64,000 nt of DNA, taken from assembly GCA_023150835.1 (NCBI GenBank), contig JAKLKB010000033.1:1-64000 (forward strand). Reading direction: 5' to 3'. Source of the stretch: Myxococcota bacterium. Its GTDB lineage: Bacteria; Myxococcota_C; UBA6777. The position numbers and the translations under genes are program-made. Under the pieces are notes generated by a model that worked only from the letters and a program-made list of their open reading frames with translations, did not search any database and was not told the DNA's origin. Within the stretch, counting starts at the first letter, position 1; every line of letters starts with the position of its first letter. This document shows, one piece after another, positions 28,466-36,427 of this stretch.

Positions 28466-30898
28466 ATGGACGCATCCAAGCTTTTTTGTTTTCGACGCAT
28501 TCTGGGGATCTTGTTGCTTCTTGGGGGCGTGGGCGTATGGTTTTCTTTGTTGGCTTGTGACGATTATCTCGGTGGTAGCGAAACAAACACAGAGAAAACC
28601 GAGAGCGCCACCGAAGCCAACCCACCCGAAGAACAGGCTAACCCACCCGAAGAACGCATCCAAAACCCCGAAGAACAGGCCAACCCACCCGAAGAACAGC
28701 CCCAATTCCCCGAAGATAGTGGAATCGAGCAAGGCCCCGAAGAGTCCGTCCTCACCGAGCCTCTTCCTGAAAAAGGACCCGCACAAGAGCGTTCTTGCGC
28801 TCGCACGATCCGCCTCGATACGCGCAAGTTGCCCGGGATGTGTGATGGCGCTTTACCCGATACCATCACTCGCGTCCAAGCTGCGGGCGAATTCAACGCT
28901 TGGAACAAAACCGATCCGTTGTATGCCCTCCAAGATGCCGACAACGACGGTGTGTTTGAAGGATCGATCTCTCCCCCCGCTGGATCGCACGCTTACAAGT
29001 TCGTTTTGAACGATAGCGTCTGGTGCATCGATCCCGGAAACCCACAAGAAAAATATGACAACAACATCCGAAACTCTTTGTTGTTAGTCGACGATTGCAA
29101 GATGCCTTCCTTGACATTGGAGCGCCTACACACACCCGCAGGAGCCAAAACGCTCGAAGCCGACGTGCGTTTCTGGCGAGGACAGGGCGGCGGAGACTTT
29201 GACAGCCGATCCGTTTCGATCACCCTCAACGGTCAGCCTTATACCCAAGCAAGTGTACAGACTGACGGGACGATCCAGATCCGTATGCAAAATGCGGCTT
29301 TTGATCGCTACACTTTCCGCATCGACGCCAAGGACAAAGACGGTAAAAGCGCAAAGCAGCTTTATTTTTATGGATGGGTCGAAGAAAAAGCCTTCGACTG
29401 GCGCGATGGGGTAATGTACTTCGCATTTGTCGATCGCTTTCACGACGGCGATCCCAAAAACAATGCACCTGTCAACAACATCGCCACACTCGCAAACTAC
29501 CAAGGCGGCGATCTCAAAGGAGTTCTCAACAAGATCCAAGACGGCTACTTTGCCTCGCTTGGTGTCAACGTGATCTGGCTTTCGCCTTTGTATGCAGGCC
29601 CAAACCAAGGAGAACTGGGGTTTGATGGGCGGCGATACAGCGGATATCACGGTTATTGGCCGACCGCTGCACGCAGCATCGAACCCCGCTTTGGAGACTG
29701 GGAGCTTTTGCGCCAAGTCGCACGCGCTGCTCACAAACAAGGCATCCGTCTTCTCGTCGACCTCGCCTCCAACCACGTCCACAGCCAACACCCCTACTTT
29801 CAAAACAACCCAAGCTGGTTCTTTCCCCGCGAGCTTTGCACCGATATCAATTGGAGCAAGCCGATCTCTTGCTGGTTTGATCAATTCCTTCCTGATATCG
29901 ACTATCAAAAATTTGATGCTGCCGCTGCAATGACCGCTGATACGGTGTTTTGGGCGCAAGAAGGCGAGCTCGATGGCTTCCGCGTCGACGCCGTCAAACA
30001 CATGATCCACCTATTCACCCGAAACGTTCGTGCTGCTCTTGAGCGCGAAGTCACACACCAACAACACCATTTCTATCTCGTCGGCGAGACCTTTACTGGC
30101 GCGTGGGATTCGGGCGGTGGGCAGATCATCAAGGATTATGTCAGCCCCGAAGAGCTTTCTGGGCAGTTTGACTTTCCGATCTTTTGGGAGTTTGTCGGCT
30201 TATTTGCGCGACGCGAAGCCAGCTTCAATTTTTACCGACTGGACGGCGTGATCAAAGAAGTCATCGACAAAAATTATTACGGCAGCGCAAGCATCATGAG
30301 CAACTTTATCGGAAACCACGACGTTCCGCGCTTTGTCTCCCAAGCTGCGGGGCAGATCAGCAATATGTTCAGCGGTGATCGCGGTCGTGCGTGGGATTCC
30401 CCTCCCGCTCTCCCCCAAGACGCCACTCCCTTCAAACGCCTTCGCGTCGCCTTTACCCTATTGATGGGGCTTCCCGGTATCCCCTTGATCTATTATGGCG
30501 ATGAAGTCGGACTCCCGGGCGAAACCGATCCCGACAACCGCCGCATGATGCCTTGGAGCGGCTACTCCGCACAACAGCAAGCCACACTCGATCACCTGAA
30601 AAAAGTCGCCAGTCTACGTCGATCTCACCCCGCCCTCCGCTCTTATCAACGACAAACCTTGTTCGTCGACAATGAACGCTACGCCTACCTTCTCACCGCA
30701 GGAAAGCAACGCATCATCGTTGCCTCCCGTCGTTCGGGCGATGCCACTCTTTCGATCCCCGTCCAAGGCATCGTCGCCGACGGAGCCTCTGTCCAAGACC
30801 TCCTCCGCCAAAGCAGCCTTTCCCCGCAAGGTGGACGCTTGGCCCTCCCGCTGGACGAAGACGACGCCACCTACCTCTTGCTCCCCGATCTCCCCTGA
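28466..30898 (+). CDS. GH13 alpha-amylase-family lipoprotein
   Basis: 810 residues from ATG 28466, with GGAGG ten bases upstream. The leader ends in the lipobox LLAC before DD. The lipoprotein stalk has repeated PEEQANP units. Next is a CBM48/isoamylase-N-like domain (GEFNAWNKTDPLYALQD, YKFVLND), then a second beta domain. The catalytic (beta/alpha)8 barrel starts near DGVMYFAFVDRF. The GH13 triad is complete: nucleophile D508 (DGFRVDAVKH), acid/base E541 (VGETF) and D619 (GNHDVPR). It hydrolyses or transfers alpha-glucans at the cell surface. Exact specificity (amylase, neopullulanase or glucosyltransferase) cannot be read from motifs alone. Its last codons (LLPDLP-stop) are repeated downstream in the 58 bp array. 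Confidence 0.92.
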   Translation: MDASKLFCFRRILGILLLLGGVGVWFSLLACDDYLGGSETNTEKTESATEANPPEEQANPPEERIQNPEEQANPPEEQPQFPEDSGIEQGPEESVLTEPLPEKGPAQERSCARTIRLDTRKLPGMCDGALPDTITRVQAAGEFNAWNKTDPLYALQDADNDGVFEGSISPPAGSHAYKFVLNDSVWCIDPGNPQEKYDNNIRNSLLLVDDCKMPSLTLERLHTPAGAKTLEADVRFWRGQGGGDFDSRSVSITLNGQPYTQASVQTDGTIQIRMQNAAFDRYTFRIDAKDKDGKSAKQLYFYGWVEEKAFDWRDGVMYFAFVDRFHDGDPKNNAPVNNIATLANYQGGDLKGVLNKIQDGYFASLGVNVIWLSPLYAGPNQGELGFDGRRYSGYHGYWPTAARSIEPRFGDWELLRQVARAAHKQGIRLLVDLASNHVHSQHPYFQNNPSWFFPRELCTDINWSKPISCWFDQFLPDIDYQKFDAAAAMTADTVFWAQEGELDGFRVDAVKHMIHLFTRNVRAALEREVTHQQHHFYLVGETFTGAWDSGGGQIIKDYVSPEELSGQFDFPIFWEFVGLFARREASFNFYRLDGVIKEVIDKNYYGSASIMSNFIGNHDVPRFVSQAAGQISNMFSGDRGRAWDSPPALPQDATPFKRLRVAFTLLMGLPGIPLIYYGDEVGLPGETDPDNRRMMPWSGYSAQQQATLDHLKKVASLRRSHPALRSYQRQTLFVDNERYAYLLTAGKQRIIVASRRSGDATLSIPVQGIVADGASVQDLLRQSSLSPQGGRLALPLDEDDATYLLLPDLP

Positions 30899-31128
30899 TC
30901 CTCCCCCCGCTGCGTACAACCCTGAGCCTTCGTCCTTGCTTCCCGATCTCCCCTGATCCACCCCCCGCTGCGTACAACCCTGAGCCTTCGTCCTTGCTTC
31001 CCGATCTCCCCTGATCCACCCCTCGCTGCGTACAACCCTGAGCCTTCGTCCTTGCTTCCCGATCTCCCCTGATCCACCCCTCGCTGCGTACAACCCCGAG
31101 CCTTCGTCCTTGCTTCCCGATCTCCCCT
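30877..31128 (+). repeat. 58-bp tandem array carrying copies of the GH13 gene tail
   Basis: GCTGCGTACAACCC recurs at 30909, 30967, 31025 and 31083, an exact 58 bp period with few substitutions. Each unit ends with the LLPDLP-stop coding end of the upstream amylase gene, so the array looks like serial duplication that began at the gene's 3' end. The period is not a multiple of three, and all copies after the first are untranslated. Confidence 0.9.
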
Positions 31129-31420
31129 CGCCCTCGCTCCCCCACACCACACCCAAACAACATGACACGGATGTCATGCTTTGAACTTCTCCCCTCCCTT
31201 TCCAACACCTCGCCGAAACCTCTCTCTTTCTTTAACTCTTTGTCTTTTCTTGCTTTCTTATAACCTATTTCAAATGGAACACGATTTGCCCTACGGCCTT
31301 CTCGTCAAAACAAAGCGTTGCATCGCTTGTTGCTCCTCGAAAGAAATGTTTGTTTTTTTCTTGTGTTCTTTTTTGTTTGCTTGTATCTCCTAGCCACTTT
31401 TGTTGAATCGCTTTTGTTTG

Positions 31421-31550
31421 TTGTGATGGTTTGTGTGTTTCTTGTGTTGTGATGGTTTGTGTGTTTCTTGTGTTGTGATGGTTTGTGTGTTTCTTGTGTT
31501 GTGATGGTTTGTGTGTTTCTTGTGTTGTGATGGTTTATGTTGGTTGTTTG
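31421..31550 (+). repeat. 26-bp T/G-rich tandem repeat, 4-5 copies
   Basis: TTGTGATGGTTTGTGTGTTT begins at 31421, 31447, 31473, 31499 and 31525. The last unit degenerates. The strand is almost free of A and C, unlike the surrounding genome. Confidence 0.92.
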
Positions 31551-31777
31551 GTTTGTGAGTTGTGTGTTTCTTGTGAGTGATGGATTCTTTTTTTGTTGAT
31601 TTGGGTGTTTGTGCTTTTTGTTTGAGCCAATTGCCTATTTGAATGTTGTTTCTTTGTGACGTTGTTTTGTGTGTTGGATTTGTTCGGAAGCATCTTTGTT
31701 TTGGTAAGTGTTGTGTTTGTGTTTTTTTGAAAGAATATGTTGGTGACTTGTTCACCGCGTTGAAATGTGAGAGATCG

Positions 31778-31804
31778 GCCACGCAAATGCGTGGCTTTTT
31801 TTTT
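31778..31804 (+). terminator. Strong intrinsic terminator
   Basis: GCCACGC, loop AAAT, GCGTGGC, followed immediately by nine T. It has a seven-pair GC-rich stem and a T-run on the plus strand. It lies about 880 bp after the amylase stop, so it ends either a very long 3' UTR or an independent RNA from the T/G-rich region. Confidence 0.85.
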
Positions 31805-31899
31805 GTGCATTTGCGGCTTTGTTGGAGTGCAGAAGCCCAAAGGGCGGCCAATGTAGGCGGTTGCAAAGAGAAGCGGCGCAGTAGACAAAACCCCCGTCA

Positions 31900-32030
31900 T
31901 CGCGCACTTTCAAGCGGAGCCGCTGTGGGTTTGAAAAGCGTCAGATCGGTCCGCCAACACGGGGTCAAGGGGCGACAGTCCCTTGTGGGGAGTGGGGCAA
32001 AGCCCCACAACATCTATCCAACAAGTGACA
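31900..32030. repeat. Dispersed repeat family B, copy 1
   Basis: Contains TTCAAGCGGAGC, CCGCCAACACGGGGTCAAGG, the stem CAAGGG...CCCTTG, and GTGGGG...CCCCACA followed by ATCCAACAAG. The same blocks in the same order occur at 35918-36290, and the last block also at 32866-32905. Confidence 0.7.
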
Positions 32031-32098
32031 CCTTTGCAAAGAGAAGGCTGCTGTAGCGTAGAGGCTGTTGTGGAGCTGCAAAAACAGGAGCGTGGGTG

Positions 32099-32806
32099 AT
32101 GTGGAGCAATGGGCATTGGGCGGCGTGGCGCAGGGCATGGTTGTGCGGGTTGTGGTTGTGGGTTGGGGGATGGCAGACGAGCGCAAAGGCGGAGACCAGT
32201 ACAGCTTTTGGTGGCGCGTTGTTGCGAGGCGGTGAAGTGATCTTAGCGGGTGGAGTGGGGTTTCCAGAGGCTTTTTTTCATTTTGATTTTGCGAACTCTT
32301 CGCAGCTCAATTTAGCGTTTCAAGCGCGGGTCAACTACAATCTGGGGCTGCCGTTTTTTGGGGGGTTTGGTTTTGTGAGCATCCCGATGCGGATCGGGAT
32401 CGTGCAAGATCCCAAGTTTTCTTTTGCGCTCAAGCTTGATCCCGGCGGATTCTTGGGCGGAAGTGGAAACGTCTTGCCGTTTCTTGCGGGAGTGCAGCTT
32501 GGGATCGGTGCGTTGTTTACGTTGCACGTCGTCGAGCGTTTCAATCTGAATTTTGGTGTCGAACTGCCGATGTTGTTGAGTTTTGATGTGGAGAATCGTT
32601 CTCGGGTGGTGGGTTTTCACCTTCCCATCGAGCTTTTGATCGGAGGGGAGGTCGAGATCAACGAGCGCCTTTCGTTGTTTGCGAATGTGAGCGGCGGGCC
32701 GTATCTGTACGTCGGCAACTTGGCGCGGCGCTTAACTTTTGGCATCGGGGATGTGGTTGTCTCGGGTTCGTTTCGGTTTTTGGTTGGGGTGATCTGGCGG
32801 CGCTAG
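32099..32806 (+). CDS. Predicted outer membrane beta-barrel protein
   Basis: 235 residues from ATG 32099, with CAGGAG eight bases upstream. A tryptophan-rich signal peptide ends at SAKA-ET. The mature protein is glycine- and phenylalanine-rich with regular alternating strands (LNLAFQARVNYNLGL, FSFALKLDPGGFLGG, LSLFANVSGGPYLYV) and ends with a Phe/Arg-containing strand (FRFLVGVIWRR). An eight- to ten-strand outer membrane barrel fits length and pattern. No named family is recognised. It is followed about 130 bp later by uvrC on the same strand, with a fragment of repeat B between them. Confidence 0.75.
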   Translation: MWSNGHWAAWRRAWLCGLWLWVGGWQTSAKAETSTAFGGALLRGGEVILAGGVGFPEAFFHFDFANSSQLNLAFQARVNYNLGLPFFGGFGFVSIPMRIGIVQDPKFSFALKLDPGGFLGGSGNVLPFLAGVQLGIGALFTLHVVERFNLNFGVELPMLLSFDVENRSRVVGFHLPIELLIGGEVEINERLSLFANVSGGPYLYVGNLARRLTFGIGDVVVSGSFRFLVGVIWRR

Positions 32807-32865
32807 ATCGGTGGGGTGGGTACCTGTTTTTTTGCATAGGTTGTAGTTAGGATGGGGGGCGTTGT

Positions 32866-32905
32866 TTGTGCGTGGGGGGGAACCCCACACAAACCATCCA
32901 ACAAG
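32866..32905. repeat. Fragment of repeat family B
   Basis: GTGGGG...CCCCACA hairpin followed by AAACCATCCAACAAG. It matches only the right end of family B and lies just upstream of the uvrC ribosome site. Confidence 0.5.
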
Positions 32906-32934
32906 TCCATTCGACAAGCAAAAGGAGTGTGAGG

Positions 32935-34959
32935 ATGTTTGATTGGGCGTCACGTTTGCAGCGTATCCCTGCATCGCCGGGGGTGTACATCATGAAGGAT
33001 CAAGAAGGAAAGATCCTGTACATCGGAAAGGCGAAGGAACTCAAGCGGCGGGTGCGTCAGTATTTTCAGGAGGGCGCAGATCCAAGGCCCTTTGTGCGGC
33101 GTTTGCCCGGTCTGTTGGGGGAGATCGATGTGTTGTTAACGCACACCGACAAAGAAGCGATGTTGTTGGAGGCGTCGTTGATCCAGCAGCATCAACCGCC
33201 TTTTAACATCCTTTTGAAGGAGGAGCAGCGTTATCTGTGTTTGCGTCTGGATCTTTCGCATGCCTACCCGCGCTTGCATGTGATCCGCCGTTCGACACGC
33301 GATCCTGCGCCGCGAGCAAGTGAGCGGATCTTTGGGCCGTACCTATCGGGGTTTGCGGTGCGGCAGACGATGGAGTTGATCGAGCGGCACTTTCGATTGA
33401 GGACGTGCAATGATCAAGAGATGCGGAATCGTTCGCGGCCTTGCTTGGAATATCAGATCAAGCGCTGCGTGGGGCCGTGTTGTTTGCCTGTGGAAACATC
33501 GGAGTATCGGGAGCATGTGGACGAAGTGATCTTGTTTTTGGAAGGCAAGCATCACGAGTTGGTCGGGATGCTCAAGCAGCGGATGATACAGGCCGCCGAA
33601 GAGCGGCAATATGAGTTGGCGGCACGCTTTCGCGATCAGGTCGGAGCCATCGAGCAGATGATGGAAAAACAGCACGTCGCCAGCGAACAAGACCGCCAAG
33701 ATCGAGATATCTTCGGATTCTTTCGGTATCATCTACGGGTCGAGATCCAGTTGTTGACGGTGCGACGGGGCCATCTCTCGGGGGGACGGTCGTTTTCGTT
33801 TGATCAACAAGAGTTCGAGGACGAGGAGATCTTGGAGCGATTTTTGGGGGCCTACTACCTGCGGGCGGCGGTCGATATGCCGCACGAAGTGTTGTTGCCT
33901 TTTGCGATCGAAGCGCCCGAAACCTTGGCTGATCTCTTGAGCGAGCGGGTGGGGCGCTCTGTGACGGTCTCGACGCCCGAAGAAGGCCATGCTGCCGAAC
34001 TGATCGCGATGGCAAACAAAAATGCCGAACAAGGCTTTTTGGAAAGCCAAAAGACCGAAGATAGCTCGTTGTCGTTGTTGCAACGGTTGCAAGCGCGGTT
34101 GCGTTTGGCGCGGCTGCCGTATCGGATCGAGTGTGTGGACAACTCACATCTACAAGGCCGTCACGCGGTGTCTGCGATCGTGGTGTTTGAAGGCGGGTTC
34201 CCCAATCGCTACGCTTACCGACGTTATCATCTCAAAGAGGCCGAAGGTGGCGACGACTTTGGAGCGATGAAAGAGATCTTGACCCGACGTTTTAAGCGCG
34301 GCATCGCGGATGGCGATCTGCCCGATCTGATGGTGATCGACGGCGGGGTGGGGCAGCTAAAAATGGCTCTCACCGCACTCGAAGAATTGGGACTCGATGG
34401 TGTCGAAGTCGTTGCCATCGCCAAAAAGCGCCTCGCCAAAGCCGAAGCCCAAGGACGCGACGATCTGATGGAAGATCGGATCATCGTCCCCAGTCGCAAA
34501 AATGCCGTCCCTGTCAGGCTCCCACACCGTGAACTGTTCTTGATCTCCCAGATCCGTGATGAAGCCCATGCCACCGCCATCGCATTCCATCAAAAGACCC
34601 GTGACCGCGACCAATTGCGCTCCGTACTCGACGAGATCCCTCACGTCGGACCCGCCCGCAAACAAGCCCTGCTCAAAGCCTTCAAAAGCCCCAAGCGTGT
34701 CGCCCAAGCCTCTCTCCAAGAACTCCTTAAGGTTCCCGGGATCACCGAAACTGTCGCCTTGTCCATCCAAGATTTTTTTCGTGAGCATCCGAAATACACC
34801 GAAGAAGAGTCCACAGAAGGCACAGAAAGCACAGAAGGCACAGAAGGCACAGAAGGCACAGAAGGCACAGAAGGCACAGAAGGCACAGAAGGCACAGAAG
34901 GGGATGAGGATATCGAGGCAGAAGAGGCAGGGGGGCGCACTACGAGAGCGGAGGGATAG
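32935..34959 (+). CDS. uvrC: UvrABC system protein C
   Basis: 674 residues from ATG 32935, with AAAGGAG about eight bases upstream. It is the dual-incision subunit of nucleotide excision repair. The N-terminal GIY-YIG nuclease (GVYIMKDQEGKILYIGKAKE) makes the 3' cut. A UVR helix (about 205-240) contacts UvrB. The RNase H-like 5' nuclease has VDNSHLQGRHAVSAIVVFEG and GGDDFGAM. The helix-hairpin-helix repeats begin IPHVGPARKQALL. After residue 620 the chain ends in an unusual acidic tail encoded by ten 9 bp repeats (Thr-Glu-Gly) plus an Asp/Glu stretch, absent from ordinary UvrC. The 3' end overlaps the convergent hypothetical gene by 20 bp. Confidence 0.96.
   Translation: MFDWASRLQRIPASPGVYIMKDQEGKILYIGKAKELKRRVRQYFQEGADPRPFVRRLPGLLGEIDVLLTHTDKEAMLLEASLIQQHQPPFNILLKEEQRYLCLRLDLSHAYPRLHVIRRSTRDPAPRASERIFGPYLSGFAVRQTMELIERHFRLRTCNDQEMRNRSRPCLEYQIKRCVGPCCLPVETSEYREHVDEVILFLEGKHHELVGMLKQRMIQAAEERQYELAARFRDQVGAIEQMMEKQHVASEQDRQDRDIFGFFRYHLRVEIQLLTVRRGHLSGGRSFSFDQQEFEDEEILERFLGAYYLRAAVDMPHEVLLPFAIEAPETLADLLSERVGRSVTVSTPEEGHAAELIAMANKNAEQGFLESQKTEDSSLSLLQRLQARLRLARLPYRIECVDNSHLQGRHAVSAIVVFEGGFPNRYAYRRYHLKEAEGGDDFGAMKEILTRRFKRGIADGDLPDLMVIDGGVGQLKMALTALEELGLDGVEVVAIAKKRLAKAEAQGRDDLMEDRIIVPSRKNAVPVRLPHRELFLISQIRDEAHATAIAFHQKTRDRDQLRSVLDEIPHVGPARKQALLKAFKSPKRVAQASLQELLKVPGITETVALSIQDFFREHPKYTEEESTEGTESTEGTEGTEGTEGTEGTEGTEGTEGDEDIEAEEAGGRTTRAEG
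34812..34901 (+). repeat. 9-bp repeat (CACAGAAGG), 10 copies, in uvrC
   Basis: Ten consecutive nonamers, one with a G-to-A change, encode a Glu-Gly-Thr run in the UvrC C-terminal tail. Confidence 0.95.
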
Positions 34960-35671
34960 CGAGCAGCATCTGGATCATCATCTTGACGAGGTTTTGGCGT
35001 ATGGTGTGGCATCCGTGAGCGGTACGGACTTTTTCGTTGACAGCGGGTTTGTTGAGGAAGGCTTGGTGTTTGAGCAGATAACGAGCGGCCTTTTTTTGAT
35101 CGGGGGTAGCTTTGGGGTTGCCGAGGATGCTTTGGAGGCGTTTGGGATCGAGGGGATTTGTTTTTTGGTTGGAAGGGTCGATGCCAAGGGCATCCATGCA
35201 GCGGAAGATATCGTCAAGTGTGGGCGGCGGTTCTTTTGAGGCCGAAGATGCGCTGTTTGTGGTTTGCTTCGTTGTGCCAGAACAAGCGTTGTTTGTTGTG
35301 GCGTTGTTTGCAGAGGTGTTGTGTTGGGCGGAAGACTCTTGTTTTTTGGAGGCGGAAGAAGCCGTGGCTTGGGGGCCAAGGGCTTCTGTGATGTAGCGGT
35401 CTAATTCGTCAGAGAGGCTGCTGTTTTTTTCCTCGGTTTTTTCGGAGGTGTTGGGCTTTTGGGGAGCGGTGTTGTTGGATTTGTTTTCGGCTTTGTGCTT
35501 GTTGACAGCGGCGCGCAAGATCGGTCCAGCGGTGCAAGCATACAGTTTTTTGGATTCGGTTTTGTTGTTTGCGGCTTGCTGGATCTTTTCTTTGAAAGCA
35601 TCGGCTGTGGGTGGGTTTGCGGGGGCTGTTTGTGCGGCGATCTTGTTTTGGAGGGCGGATACCTTGAGCAT
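34940..35671 (-). CDS. Ala/Asn/Thr-rich hypothetical protein
   Basis: 243 residues from ATG 35671, with AAGGAG eight bases upstream. The N-terminal 60 residues are helical (LKVSALQNKIAAQTAPANPP) with no signal peptide. About 60-140 is low complexity (Asn, Thr, Ala, Ser, Lys, Gln). The last 100 residues look folded (PPTLDDIFRCMDALGIDP, ARYLLKHQAFLNKPAV, HTIRQNLVKMMIQMLLAIPP). No family is recognised. Small Ala/Asn/Gln-rich proteins with a helical C-terminus occur among secreted proteins, but there is no direct evidence for that here. Its end overlaps convergent uvrC by 20 bp. Composition with many AAC/ACC/GCC codons differs from its neighbours. Confidence 0.75.
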   Translation of the reverse strand: MLKVSALQNKIAAQTAPANPPTADAFKEKIQQAANNKTESKKLYACTAGPILRAAVNKHKAENKSNNTAPQKPNTSEKTEEKNSSLSDELDRYITEALGPQATASSASKKQESSAQHNTSANNATTNNACSGTTKQTTNSASSASKEPPPTLDDIFRCMDALGIDPSNQKTNPLDPKRLQSILGNPKATPDQKKAARYLLKHQAFLNKPAVNEKVRTAHGCHTIRQNLVKMMIQMLLAIPPLS

Positions 35672-35917
35672 AGCGTTTCTCCTTACGGTGTGGGTGAAAC
35701 AAATCGTATCGTTTTGTTGGCGAGCGCGGCGAAACGCAAAGGGTGGGCCAAGGCGTGAGAGGGCAAGGTGAGGCTTGTGCGACAAGGCAAAAGCAAGAGA
35801 CGACAAAAAAGAGAGTGGGTGGATACGTGCAGGATCTGGACAGAGGCCGACGATGAAAAACAGACGAGGGCGAAGGATTGGACGGAGGCTTGGTGCAGAA
35901 AGAAAAAAAGCCGCGTT

Positions 35918-36290
35918 CGGGGCGTTCAAGCGGAGCGGACATTGGTTTGTGAAACCTCTGTTCATCCCGCCAACACGGGGTCAAGGGGCCACAGGTCCCT
36001 TGTGGGGTGACACCCCATAGGCGTTAGGTTAAGCTATGGTTGGCCCCCCACCCCTGCCAAAGACCGTGAACAGGGGAGGGAGAGAAAGTCGGAGGCAGCG
36101 AGGTTTTGGTGTTCCATACCGCACGCTGTTTGCACGAGAGAGCGTCTTTGCCTGCTCCAACTTCCCCCCGTTGGCCGGGGGGAATGAGGGGGGGCGACAA
36201 AAGAAAGAGCAATCATCCTCGATTCTCCGATATTTCCGCCTTAACAAGGCGCGTATGGGGTGACACCCCACAAAAACCATCCAGACGTGC
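35918..36290. repeat. Dispersed repeat family B, copy 2, split by an insertion
   Basis: Left part 35918-36017 has TTCAAGCGGAGC, CCGCCAACACGGGGTCAAGG and CCCTTGTGGGG. The right part resumes at 36271 with CAAAAACCATCCAGACG. The order matches copy 1 at 31900 once the 238 bp insert and one copy of the duplicated 15-mer are removed. Confidence 0.65.
36018..36255. mobile_element. 238-bp MITE-like insertion with 15-bp flanking duplication
   Basis: Flanked on both sides by TGGGGTGACACCCCA (36003-36017 and 36256-36270). Element ends are imperfectly inverted: TAGGCGTTAGGTTAAGC on the left and, read inward from the right, TACGCGCCTTGTTAAGG. It contains a large hairpin made of TTCCCCCC and GGGGGGAA. No coding capacity. 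The flanking 15-mer is itself palindromic, so it could be part of a stem and not a true target duplication. Confidence 0.6.
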
Positions 36291-36408
36291 GATACGAAAT
36301 CCGCAGGGAGCGTGATCGTAAAAATGTAGGGGCAGCCCCCTGTGGCTGCCCTATTACAGGGCGTCTACGCACTCTCCATTGCGCACACATCATCCGGATA
36401 TCGTATAA
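36291..36408. repeat. Dispersed repeat family A, copy 3
   Basis: GATACGAAATCCGC at the left, CCGGATATCGTATAAG at the right, with GGGGCAGCCCCCTGTGGCTG hairpin and GGGCGTCTACGC inside. It lies just after the bioY stop. Confidence 0.78.
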
Positions 36409-36427
36409 GTCGGATAGCCCGAAAAGA

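Larger units (their letters stand above)
30899..32098. other. 1.2-kb gene-free, repeat-rich gap
   Basis: Holds, in order: the 58 bp array; a pyrimidine-rich to T/G-rich low-GC stretch (31160-31770) with a 26 bp array; a strong terminator (31778-31804); and a family B repeat. No ORF has a ribosome site and natural composition. A non-coding transcript ending at the terminator is possible. Confidence 0.6.
35672..36427. other. 756-bp gene-free region of stacked repeats
   Basis: Contains the split family B copy, the nested 238 bp element and a family A copy, back to back. No gene was seen. The promoter of the Ala/Asn-rich gene should lie at its left end. Confidence 0.6.

Noticed and set aside
31390-31866. 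Minus-strand frame rich in Lys, His, Thr and Gln
   Set aside because: It arises from the T/G-rich tandem repeat read backward, with low-complexity output and no start signal.
31643-32056. Plus-strand 137-residue frame across the terminator
   Set aside because: It spans the terminator hairpin, T-run and a family B repeat, so it cannot be a real gene.
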